From Ophiostoma sp. CBS 140.51 (taxonomy: Eukaryota; Ascomycota; Sordariomycetes; Ophiostomatales; Ophiostomataceae): DNA of 64,000 bases. How positions within the stretch are numbered: position 1 is the first letter of the stretch; each line of letters begins with the position of its first letter. A program made the translations under genes and the position numbers. Positions 53,771 through 64,000 of this stretch are shown here, in pieces. A model generated the notes under the pieces. That model worked only from the letters and a program-made list of their open reading frames with translations, made no database searches and was not told the origin of the DNA. Location: assembly GCA_029298735.1 (NCBI GenBank), contig JANSLP010000017.1, positions 124,001 through 188,000 on the forward strand, in the 5' to 3' direction.

Positions 53771-56288
53771 CAGAGGCGGAGGCGACGGAGAGATGGCGCT
53801 TTGAAGTGTTGCTGGCGCGCTCGGGCTGCGGCTCTTCCTCTTCTTCGTCGTCTTCCTCCTCCTCCTCGGCAGTTTCCGTGGTCGGCAGTGGCTGATCAGG
53901 CGAGATGGAGGCGATGGGAATCTTTTGGACGGTCTGGTCACCGCCAATGTGCTCGTCCTCTTCGTCGTCCTCCTCTTCCTCTTCCTCATCATCAAACTCT
54001 TCCTCGTCTTCTTCTTCACCCTCGCCGGCCGTCATGACAGAGTGCATCATGCGGTCGTTGCCTTCGCCCTCAAAGTCGCCGCTCAGCACGCTGCCTTCGC
54101 CGTAGTCGTCCATGGAGTTGCGCGAAATGTAGCTGTCGCCCATCTCGCCATTGTCTTCGTCGTCGTCGTACTCGTCGTCGTCGTATTCTTCGTCGTCTTC
54201 TTCTTCATCATCCTCGTCGTACGTCATCCGGCTATCCAGCCGGTTCAGTTGGGGACGGCCGCGGTGGTGCCGGTGGTTGTTAATGTCGTCGTCCGACTCG
54301 CTGTCCGAAAACTCGTCCATCTCCAGCGGCTGGTCGCGCCAGTAGCGGAAATCAGTAAACTCTTCGCCGCCGCCCTTGACGAGCGTGCTGATGGGCGGGA
54401 AGTAGTGGTCGACGACCTCGGTGATGTTGACATAGGTCAGCTTGAGCATGTTGAGACTGAGCAGGTCGAGCGAAACCTCGGCGTTGGCGTTGATGGTGAA
54501 AATACGGTTGCGGGGCACGTCGACAGTGCGGTACGAGATTTGGTCCGTCAAACGGTTACCAAACCCGGCATAAAAGGGGTGCGTCTGCGTGCCGTACAAA
54601 TTGCGAATGTCGCGCAGGGTGGCCATCTTGAAGACCTCGGGTTTCCGCAGGTAGATTTCGCGGCGCAAGGCCGCCATGGTGCGGTCGGGCGACAGAATGG
54701 TGGGGCCCCGCGGCAGGCGGTAGCCGTTCTGCACGATGCCCGCCAGGTAGGTGCGGGTCGTATCGGCCTGGCCGACGGAGCGACTGGTCAGATACATAAT
54801 GTTGTAGCCGTTGGCCGCAATGTCGCTGTACAGCTTGGCGACGCCGGCATGGGTCCAGTCGCGGCCAATCATATTCAGCACATGGCCCAGGGCGTCCGAC
54901 TTCGTAATGGTGCCGTCAATGTCGGAGATGACCACGGGCACGTTGCACTTCCACAGGTACATTTTGGCCGAGCAGGTAGAGCGGTTGACGGTAAAGCTCA
55001 TGGTGTTCTCCCCCGACTGCAGATCCAAAGCCTTGAGCTGGTCGCTGGTCAGGCGCAGCGTCTTGGCGTAGTTGCGGTTGGGGTCGCCGACGGCTGTCAT
55101 GGGGCCGGGGGAGGAAGGGGGTGTGGTCTGGCCTATCTGGCCGGCGTCAGATTCGGAGCGGCGGTGTGAGGGCAGGAGCTGGGGTGCCGAGTTGGCGCTG
55201 TCGTCGCTGTGGTAGCCCGGGTCCGAGGCAGCGTCAATAGCGACGGCGGGGTTGCGGTTCATGCTCGAGGACTCCATGACACGGCGCATAGCCGCCTCCT
55301 TGGCCTCCTCGCTGCTATAGATCCACAGGTTGCCCTGCTCGTCCATACCAAAGAGGGCGCCGACGTCGTAGTTGCCCTGCAGCTCGTTGGAGAGCACACG
55401 GCGGGCCAGGACCTCGGCGCGCAGAGCCTCCTCTTCGCTGTTCTTAAAGCCAGTCATGTCGAGCATCAGGTCGCCCGACTCGGTGACGCGGCTGGGAATG
55501 TTGACAGACTCGAGCTCCTTGGAGAGCGAGATGGCGCGCTCAATGGCTTCGGCAGGGGCTAGCGGGGGCGGGCTGTGCGAACGGTCGGACAGTCTTGGGC
55601 TGCCATTGTCCTTTTCGCGATCGACGGACTCGGCGCGGACCGACTCGTTGCCAGTAAGAGACGGCTGGCGGGCAGCCTGGCGCAAAATGTCGTCGCTCTG
55701 TGAGCGCTGCGCAAACGAAGACCAGTCGCCTGACCGCGGGCGGCCAGCGTAGATCTCGGGGGAGGCAGAGAGCGGGGTGAGGAGGCCGTTCTTCTGCTGT
55801 GTGGTGGAGGAGTGCATGATGCCCTTGGGCACAGTGTGCGACGTCAGGGTAGCGGAGCGCGGCTTGCCAGACTCCAGGTCGAGAGCGAGCAGCGAGGGCT
55901 CTTGCAACGAGGGCATGGCAGTGACCTCGGCGGCGCCCGAAGGTGGTGTCTGGGGGCCAAGCGACGGACTGCTGGCGGGCGAAGAAATGGGCGAAGTCTG
56001 CATGCTCTGGGGGATGTCGTCGGTAGTTTCGAAGACGAAGAAGGCCTCGCCGCCCTCACCGAGCTTCATAGAGTAGTCCTGGCGAGCGCCGTTGACTTTG
56101 AACTCGACCTTCTTCTCGTAGGGCCGCAGCAACGAGAACTTGCCGAAGCGGACGTGGAAAGGCGAGCACATGAGAGTGCCGTCCTCCTGCTCAACAACAA
56201 TGACGTCGATGGCACCGCTGAGGGTGGCCGGGTTGATGGAGTTCCATGCTGTCGACACGGAGTCGCTCAAGTTGCGAACGTACTGCAT
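53631..56288 (-). CDS. PAH1: Phosphatidate phosphatase lipin (Pah1/Ned1/Smp2)
   Basis: A single exon of 885 residues, slightly longer than yeast Pah1. The N-lip domain opens at residue 1 (MQYVRNLSDSVSTAWNSINP, then ATLSGAIDVIVVEQEDG) with the amphipathic membrane helix. The catalytic LNS2/HAD domain has VISDIDGTITKSDALGHVL with Asp456 and Asp458 (DxDGT). The middle is Ser/Pro-rich, as in phospho-regulated lipins. The C-terminal 200 residues are very acidic (long Glu/Asp runs) and end in an Asn run of 10 followed by Ser. Lipin dephosphorylates phosphatidic acid to diacylglycerol at the nuclear/ER membrane, steering lipid storage and nuclear envelope growth. The upstream leader is C/T-rich on its strand. 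Confidence 0.96.
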
Positions 56289-58718
56289 GGTGTATGTGTT
56301 GTGTGAGTGGAAACGAAAGAGGTGGGTGGGAGTGGGCGAGAGTTTTGAGGCACTCGAGGCGCCGGAAGCGAGAGAGAGGAAAACGCGGCCTTTGGTGAGG
56401 CTGTTCTGGTCACTGCGTGGAGATTGTTGTGTTGGTGATGTTTTGTGGGATCAAACGAGAGTCGGAATAGAAACTCTCAGTGTTTGTCGTCGTCGTCGTC
56501 GGTCGAAGCAATCGAGGTATTGTCGAGGTGCCGAGGCCCGTGTTGGGTGCAGCGAGAAAAAAAAAACACGAGGAAAATAACAAGGCTGGACAATGCAGAA
56601 TCAATGCCGAGGATGAGGACCAGCGAGGGACGAGATTGGCGAAATTGGGTGCAAGAATGGGAGGGACAAATCAAGAAGCACAATGAAATGAGGCCGAAGA
56701 TGGGGAGAGAAGAAAAGAAAGAAACCAGAGAGAAGAGGAAAAAAAGAAAGAAACTGGTAGTCAAATTGCAATAGCCCTCAGGACAAGCGGAATACGGAGG
56801 GGAGAGTCGGAGTAAGAAAAAAAGATGTTGAGGACTTGAAAACAGCCAGAGCGAGGCACAGACTGAAGAGTGTGAGCAGCAGGGCCGAAAGTAGGCGTGG
56901 CTCGACGTATCGGTTGGGCATGTGGCATCGGAAAATTGGATGACGCTGGTTTGCTTTTCTTCTTGTCCCTTTTCCTCTTTTTTCTTACGTTCGGATTGGG
57001 GAAGTCAGAAGCGGCTGGCCGGCCTTGGCTGGGACGAGAAGGAGGCAAGACGAATCATGCCGGTGGGGCCTTCCTCTTTCTGCAAAGTCCTGGGGCGGGC
57101 GCCTTTTGGCCTTGCTAGACTTTTTGGCTCGTGTTTCTGCCGTTCTTCGCGCCTTCCCTACAAAAATCTTGCTGGGCCTTTTGCTGGGTTGACGAAAAAT
57201 GCGGAGGAGCCGCTCTTTCCTGCTCGGAGCAACTGCGAAGCTAGCGCCTTTGGGGACACGCAAAGTATCCACTGCGCACTGGCTCTTGCCGCGGTGACAT
57301 CAACATTCGGGAATACGTTACAGGGCAGGAGCGCGTGCAAGGTTCAGTCAAGAAGCCAAAACGAAACCTGCCAGGTCCGGCCAGGCCTAGCCCCAGGGCC
57401 AAAATGCGAGCCAGAAAAAGCAAAAAGCAAAAAAGCAGTCATGGGGATGGCATTTGGTGGCTTTGTCCCATCCGTCCATTTACCCCGGCTTGCCGCATTT
57501 TCTTTTGGGGAGAAAGAGAGCCATTGGGACGCTGAACGCTGGGGCACATCGCTGGGAAGTGAGACCCCAACAAAATAGGACAGTCGCGCCTGCGTCAACT
57601 CAACACGTTCAATCCTTCAACGCTGGGGAAGGTGCGAGCGGCAACAACAGGCAACGAATTGAAGGTTCTCAAAGGACACGAAATACAAAAGGAAAGAGCG
57701 TGCACACGCGGCAAGATAACGAGGCGACTGCGATTCTCAATTCGACATCAGCTCAACGGGAAAGTGTTTGGATGTCTCCTCGTTGTGCCCTCACCTGCCT
57801 GCCCTGTCTTGAACAGTTGGCAGCAGGCGTGTAACTCATACGTCGCAGACGTCGTAGAAATGCGCTGCTCATCTTTGCTCATCTTTGCTCATCTTATTTT
57901 CTGGGTCACCATGCCTCCCCCATGACCTTCCTCCAGCCCTCTATTTCGAGTCTTTCCCCATCACCTGGTCCCCAAAATCCCAAAACGGACGTCGTAGTGT
58001 GGCCTTTCCCCGGCCTGGTCTCTGGCGGCTCTTTCCTTTCAAGGCAAAAGAGCCGCAACGCCCATCGTTTCCCGAGCGCCGAATACGCCCTTCTGTCTCT
58101 TCTTGTGCTGTTTCCTTGATTCTCATCGGCGATGCGATTTTGCGATTATGGAGTCGTTTACGAGTCTTGAAAAGTCACGATTTCGTCATGGGCCAGTGGA
58201 CGGTGAGAAGAGGCAAGGTGCATGGCAAGAAAGTGCGCATCTTTTGCGACGCTCACAAACGCCCTAAAACAGGGCTCACTTACAGTTGTATTTAGCGACA
58301 ATGTCGTCACTTTCAATATGGCCTGCTTGAATACGGCTCACATTGTTAAACCAGAAAACCGAATACGGCGTCTCTGGCTTGCAGACTGAATCGCTCGCTT
58401 CTACAGCGCAAAATGGGCTGCACGCTAGCGTTCCGTTGCGGGAATGGGTTCACCTTTGAGACCTTCAAGAGTACAGCAAGACACGCTCGTCGTGCTCGCT
58501 CCCAGTCGTTGCAATTTCGCGGCTGCATATTCGGAGATTCTCCTATGGGGCAGTTGTTGGGTCTATTGGCCTTCTGAGGTGCTCAGGTGCTGTGGCTTTC
58601 GCCAGGGACGAAGAGGCTGGCTGAGGGTAGAGGGTCAATGAGGACCGGGCAAGGGCATTGTCTTACTTGATGACTTTAGCTGAGACATGGGCTGCACAAC
58701 ACGGCTGCAAGCGGAAGT

Positions 58719-58744
58719 CGTGAGCGTGAGCGTGAGCGTGAGTG
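58719..58744. repeat. GTGAGC hexanucleotide tandem repeat
   Basis: About four head-to-tail copies of GTGAGC in the long spacer; no coding role is seen. Confidence 0.6.
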
Positions 58745-61700
58745 CTAAAAGTGGCTGCAAGTGGCTGCGAAGGCTGTGATAATCAATTCTTGTCGAAGGT
58801 GAAAATTAGAAGAAAGACTTAGGTGTATTCGACACAACACGTGCAGTCTCATCGTAGGGGAACACAGCCGCAAGCAGTGCCGTTAGGAGCCTGTTCAACC
58901 ATCCAGACGTGCTGGTGTGGCACGGGGGACCAAATGGGTCAATGCGAGTACGGGATAGGAGAAAATAAAAACGGTTGAAGGGGTCCCTCCATGTCAGCTT
59001 AAGCTTCTTTTTTGATTTTTTTTTAAATCGGACGGCAGATGTTGAGAGGCAAGCCATAAAAAATACGTGAGATGGACGACGGACGAACAGCAGTGCAGCC
59101 AGCCCGTTCGTGCCGCTTTACAGCGTCTTTCATTGGCCCAGGCGAATAACTACCCAAGCTCCGTTCTCGTCCGTCCTGTGTGACAGCCACAAGTCTTCAT
59201 CGCGCCTGCCCAGCAAAAGAGAGGCACACAGCAGCCAAGTGGCCACGCAAAGAGGGGTGCCGATCGCCGCCGCTCCCGCCGTGCATGAGAACGGACAAAC
59301 CGACGAGGACAGAAGCAGTTAGGACTTTGTCCGGAAGAATTGGCGACATCGGCTTTTGGGGCAGGAAGAAGCCTAACGTGAAGGCGACGGGGTGGGATGT
59401 AAGACAAGAGAGGAAGTTTGGTCACGTGATATCCCAAGACGACCGAGAGTTGCAAAGAAGCGTTGTGAAATAAAGGATATTGTTGCGTCAATTGGTTTCA
59501 GGGAAACTTGTCATCAGTTTTATAATCTAGTTGATGTATGCTGGTGTTGTTGGAACTCTCAGTGGCCGTTGGATATGCCCGTTGGCTTTCTTGACTTACT
59601 TGTTGGTAGTTTGTTGTTGCGTAAGTTGACAACTGGGCGAATTGAAAAGTGTTATTGTGATTTTTCAACCCCAAAGCTAATTGTATAGTAAAAAAAGTAC
59701 ATCGGGCATTTAATATCCAAAATAGTAATTTTTTTGTGATGCTTATTCTACGATGTAAGGTTTCCATAGAAGTATTCTCATCACGAACATCTTACTGTAC
59801 TGGACTGATGATTTAGGGTACAGTACTACTCAGCTTGAAATCAGTCTTGGGCCATCTTGAAACATAGGATTCCATAGAGCCTAGATGATTGTAAGCCCAC
59901 TGGCACATCGCATTGAAGACACCAGAATTGCGCAAAAAGCCACCTGCTGCTGACCGCCAATTCAACCATGACAAGCCCTGGTCCGTTTAGACGACGTGCA
60001 TCAACGATAGGTGGCCACTGACCAGTGGTGTGGCAGGTTGTGGACGGCAGAACTTGATAGGTGGACGGCATTGACACGCTCACACGCTCATAGGAACAGC
60101 GCTGCATTGTCGATCCTGCAACTCTAACCCCCCCTCATTGGTTTTTTTTTCTCCGATCTTTTGTCGTCTTCCCCTCCAAACTCCATTCCACTTGTCGATT
60201 GTTTCTTATTTTCGATACGATCACCCACACTTTATGCTCGCTTTGGAGGGGGGCCAAAAGAGGAGATGCTGCGCTGGCAGCCTGGCACTTGACGGCACAC
60301 GCTGCAACGTACGTGCAGTTTATGAAGGTGGTGGTGAAAGACGTCTTTATCTTGGTTCGCTCTTTCGCCATCACATCAAAATCCGAGGCATTTTCCGTGA
60401 TTTTGGTGTTGTGGTGTTCTGGCTTGCTAGACTTTCGTGCTCGACAAATACAGAAAATGGACATGTGATGAGACCAGTCGCTGCTGCAGTTCAGAGGGCA
60501 TTATGTCCATGTTGTAATAAACAATAGGCTGAGAGTGTTGATAATACGAATGCTCCGGTGCTGCAGATAGATTGGGCCGTGTCACTCTGCCGCTGCCCTC
60601 CTTATATATGAACTGAAAAAAAAAGCTTTGCTCACATATTACTCCGTAAATAAAAAAGGCGAGAGCCGTCTGCACGGTCTGGAAGTCGCTGTTCTGCCGT
60701 TGTCAACCGGCTCCCTCTTTTTTTACCTCTCACCTTTCTACCCCTCCATGCAAAGCTCTTTCCCCCGCGCGAGGAGGAGGAGGAGGGAGCTCTATCTTAT
60801 ATGCCACGCCACGACTTACCCTTCTCGTGCGTGCATGCACCTTTTGTGTTCCACTGCAAGAAAGAATGCGACGCTGTGCAATTCACCCGTTTGTGCCGTT
60901 CGACCTCTCTCACGCCTTTTCTTTTTTGCATTTTGCTGTCGTATCACCTTCCTCCCCCGCCGTTACGACCTACTCTTCTCCTGTTGTTCCCATAGGTCCT
61001 TTTTTGCCTGCAGCCTCTGCAGTGGTCGTCTGTTTGAAACAATAGTTCGAAAAATCATAAAAGTGTAAGCCGTAAAACGGCGAACAAAGTACTCCCGTAC
61101 TCCCGTACGCCCCCCAAAACACCCAAGAACCAGAAATGGTGCGGAGTGGAGAGCCTACCTCCCGCTGGGCACGCTGCACGCTGCATGTCCAAGCCGCGCA
61201 AGCCCTGTATTTTAGATGCCGAGGAATAGGGCAGATCGCCTGGCAGTTTAAATTGATTCCGAACATTTTAGACGTTTTTGAGAGACAGAAACAGCAAAGT
61301 GCAGAATGGCGGACCTTCACCGCTCCACTGAAAGATAGAGTGGACGGAGATATATCTATTGTGTACGTGCGCCGTAAATATATATTTGCATGTCGTATGC
61401 AATTTTCCTCCGGCACAACATATATATAGCGTCCAACCTTTCAAGGGCGCATGTTGTAAATTATGCGCCCAGGTATCCGGGAAGGGGTTGCATGCTGTGC
61501 CCTTGCGAGACGAGAAAAGATTTAAGAACAACAGAAAGAAACAAGACGAGATCAAGCGTGCCAAGGCCAACGCATCAACGCCTCGCTTCTTGCCAGCCGC
61601 ACATCGCGACCTTCGTTGTTGATTCTTCGTTTCTCGCTTTATCCTTCTCGTTTAGCGTGGGAGTTGCTTTAGTGTCTGCACTCTGTCTGCCGTCTGTGCA

Positions 61701-62514
61701 TCCACGGTATGCAACAGTGTGTCTGCCGTCGTTGGTCCTGTCGTCCAGCTGGCTTTGCAAATGGGGTTTGACTGCCACAAAGGCAAGCTCGCGTGCTCTG
61801 TCAAAATCACAAAAATATCAAATGGACCGTGGGAAGGTGATGGTCTATACTTAGCTTCCCGTCGCCTTTGTTGATTGCTCTTATCGAGTCAAAGACGTGA
61901 TACATATACTTCCCCAGCTTCCACACTCTCATGTGAAACCCTGTCAAAGTCGGCCAAGGAGCCCGACGCTGCTCTAGCTTTGTCGTCTTCTTCCCATCGC
62001 TCTCACATCTCTGACTTCCTTTTTGTGGGTCGTAGCGCGTCTCTCTTTCCTCGCATTCTTTCTTTCAGGCCACCTGCCGCCTCGATGTTTTCAGTGAGTC
62101 CCGCACAGCGGTCAGATTCAAGGCGAGACAAGGAAGGAGAGGCTAGACTAAGGACCTGGAGCCTGGCAAGTGGCAGCCACGCCCGCACCCCTCCCCTCCT
62201 TCTTTCCTTCCCCGGCTGTTAGACGCCCTTCTTGCCTTGTCGTCCGGTATTTCCTGAGACTGCCGCCGGTGCGTCTTTCCCTGTGCTGCCTGTCAGCGCG
62301 CGCCTTACCCCCTTTCTTGGTCAGGTCCATCCCTCGCCCGAACGGGAAAGATCGAGGCAAGATCGTTTGGGCAAAACAGTCACTCTTTCCCTCATCGTGT
62401 GAAGCCATTGATCGTTCCTTCTTTTGCGGTGAACGCTCTTTCCCTCTCCGAGCCAACTCCTATTCCACAGGTTCCTTTCTATTTTGTATTGTTTATTTTA
62501 TCGCACCTGCATCA

Positions 62515-62546
62515 CATCTAGAAATCAAAACATCTAGAAATCAAAA
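62515..62546. repeat. Two exact copies of a 16-nt tandem unit
   Basis: The unit catctagaaatcaaaa occurs twice head to tail, and a partial third copy (catct) follows. It lies in the leader region of the FN3 gene. Confidence 0.6.
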
Positions 62547-63281
62547 CATCTCCAAAATCAACATCTTCAAACAGCCCTCCAACAACCAAAAACGGCCCCC
62601 AATCCCGTATTCTGGGCACCCTCCCCATTTTTTTTCGGCGCCGCAAAACTCCAGCAGCCCGCCACCACCCTCTTGGACATTTTAGCTCGAAATTTTTTGG
62701 AGCACTGCTCAGGCCTTTTTTGCCTCTCTTTCTCCCCCGTCAGCTTTTGGAGGCTCCTTTTTTCTTTCTTTCTTTTGTCCTTTTTCTCTTGTTTTAATTT
62801 GGATTTCCACTAGCAAGTCGTCAATCCAGCACCGATTTTTCTTTCTTTTTGCTGTTTCCACATTTTCCATCCGGAACATCGCATCTTTTGGTGTTTTTCG
62901 CTCTTCGCTTTCATCGCAGTTCTCGACGCTCTTTTCAACCCTCACCCACCGCGCTCCCGCCATCCCGATCTCAATTCGATTGATTGCCTACCTCCTGAAA
63001 ACCAGAAACGACCCGCCATCCCGCTGCGACCCTACAGCACCTGCTGCACTTTCCAGCACCTACTCCCGCAGCCCTTTTTTGGCCTTTGTTTCTTCCCACT
63101 GCACTACACCCCTTGTCGCTTCGTTTTTCCGTCGTCGACTTTTCCAACCACCGCTCTCGCTGCCTCTCTTTCCACATCGTCTTCGACTTCCTCCTCCTCC
63201 CCTTCCTCCCTCCTTTCCCTTCTCTTCCTCCCCTCTACCCCATGTTCTCCTCCCCGACCGCCACCCCTTGCGCGTCCCGAC

Positions 63282-64000
63282 ATGTTATGGGCTACATGGA
63301 CGAACACGCCGCTGGTCTCCTCGCTGGTCCTCTGCTCACTCGTCCTTCTCATCTGGGCTGTTGATCCGCAAATCATCCAGCTTAACGTGCTCTTCCTCTT
63401 CGCCTCTCTCGCCCTCCTCTTTTCGCTCGCGCCCGAGCGCACCGCCGCCGTCTTCGAAGCACTTCCCGGCATCGCCACCGCCCTCATCAATGACTACCAC
63501 CTGGGCGGGCTCTTCTTTACGAATGCTAGAATGCTCTTCACCGGCGCGGCTGCTGTCTGGTACGGCTCTATCTGCTTCTCCCTTTCGCTCTTTACCGCTT
63601 TCTCCCGTTCGAGGCTGTCCTCGGACCTTTGCGTCTGCCTGTCGTTGGGTGACTACCTGCGCACATTGTGTGGCAGACGCGAGGGCTGCCTGGCCAGATG
63701 CCAATGAATGCTGAATATAATGCTAACTTTGTCTCTTTTCCCTCCCTTCCAGGCTGCTGCGTAGAGGTCTGCAAACCCTCTGGAAACCGGTCCCCGAACT
63801 CATCGACATTCTCGGCGTCGACGTCCCTGCCCCCCCCGACGTCTCGTTAACGGCCATTGGCGTAGACAAGGCTACTATCACCTGGACGCGTCCACCATCA
63901 AATCGTGCCGTCGACAAATACGTGATCCAGGTGAACGGCGTCAATGGTATGTCAAGGCCCCTTATCCTCCAAATCTTTCAATTTTTGGCCGTTTGGCGTC
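63282..64000 (+). CDS. Membrane protein with a fibronectin type III domain, 5' part
   Basis: The start is taken as ATG 63282 (MLWATWTNTPLVSSLVL), which opens a hydrophobic segment continuing to about residue 60 (IIQLNVLFLFASLALLFSL). The first intron ends at 63752 (branch TGCTAAC, acceptor TTCCAG). Its donor is less sure: GTGTGG at 63668 keeps the frame. Exon 2 (63753-63946) reads GLQTLWKPVPELIDILGVDV, then an FN3 start PAPPDVSLTAIGVDKATITW and AVDKYVIQVNGVN. A second donor GTATGT lies at 63947, and the gene leaves the window. Fungal proteins with an N-terminal membrane anchor followed by PELIDILG and one FN3 domain are known but poorly characterised. An ATG at 63242 is in a different frame and is not used. 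Confidence 0.65.

Larger units (their letters stand above)
56289..63281. other. About 7 kb without a supported gene
   Basis: It lies between lipin (minus) and the FN3 protein (plus), both starting away from it. Next to lipin (56300-56800) the plus strand is purine-rich. Next to the FN3 gene (62400-63280) it is pyrimidine-rich with an A-rich patch, so both genes have long C/T-rich leaders. Inside are a GTGAGC tandem repeat (58719-58744), TCACGTGA at 59422-59429, and two exact copies of a 16-nt unit (62515-62530, 62531-62546). Frames up to 218 codons (56922-57578) have no family similarity. Long UTRs with introns, a noncoding transcript or decayed genes are all possible. Confidence 0.45.

Noticed and set aside
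53925..55169. Plus-strand open frame of 414 codons inside the lipin gene
   Set aside because: It is the antisense of the acidic and catalytic regions of lipin; its Val/Ala-rich sequence is what Glu/Asp and GC-rich third positions give on the other strand.
56922..57578. Plus-strand frame of 218 codons in the 7-kb spacer
   Set aside because: No recognisable domain, and competing frames on both strands; insufficient for a gene call.
1..64000. CRISPR arrays, bacterial operons, telomere repeats, intact transposons
   Set aside because: Intron-bearing fungal genes throughout; no regularly spaced repeats, no TTAGGG runs, and no transposase or reverse-transcriptase frame seen.

Overview
The window is nuclear DNA of a filamentous ascomycete, most likely a Sordariomycete. 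Evidence: most genes carry short introns of about 49-79 nt with GTRNGT-type donors, CTRAC-type branch sites and YAG acceptors. The gene set is also typical of filamentous fungi (NRPS-like reductase, KAR5/Tht1, dynactin p27, GH55 and GH43 enzymes, PQ-loop protein). I cannot name the species. I placed exon borders by reading splice signals and checking that frames agree, so they are predictions. Many open frames begin at TTG, GTG or CTG; I moved these starts to the first sensible ATG.

Layout. 1-6.4 kb: 3' end of an NRPS-like adenylation/carrier/reductase gene, tRNA-Glu(CTC), an isochorismatase-fold hydrolase and a DUF2235 hydrolase. 6.9-14.8 kb: an accessory, AT-rich region holding small unrecognised genes. 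Among them is a tandem family of about 180-210 residue proteins, all on the minus strand, with two intact-looking copies (9.8 and 10.9 kb), one broken copy (12.0 kb) and one divergent copy (13.2 kb). The region also holds gene relics. 14.8-19.2 kb: a large secreted GH55 glucanase fused to an SGNH esterase. 19.8-23.5 kb: a PQ-loop membrane protein, a small secreted protein and a Ser/Thr-rich protein. 26.1-29.4 kb: a 1,099-residue, largely disordered protein. 30.1-45.7 kb: a dense housekeeping block with KAR5, mitochondrial ribosomal protein L6, MET22, a C3HC zinc-finger protein, a PEX11-like protein, complex I 51 kDa, dynactin p27, and a flavoprotein-fold protein fused to ankyrin-like repeats. 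48.2-56.3 kb: a DOPA-dioxygenase-like protein, a methyltransferase, a GH43 enzyme and lipin/PAH1. 56.3-63.3 kb: about 7 kb with no supported gene, ending at the 5' part of an FN3 membrane protein that runs off the window.

Functional links. Secreted carbohydrate enzymes (GH55-SGNH, GH43) fit plant or fungal wall turnover. Complex I 51 kDa and L6 serve mitochondria, and both have a CACGTG element plus a CCAAT box upstream. The best candidate for an undescribed system is the tandem minus-strand family at 9.8-13.8 kb. Its members share a phase-0 intron right after a very short first exon, a hydrophobic-Val-aromatic strand, and a C-terminal block centred on Ile-Gly-Pro-Leu.
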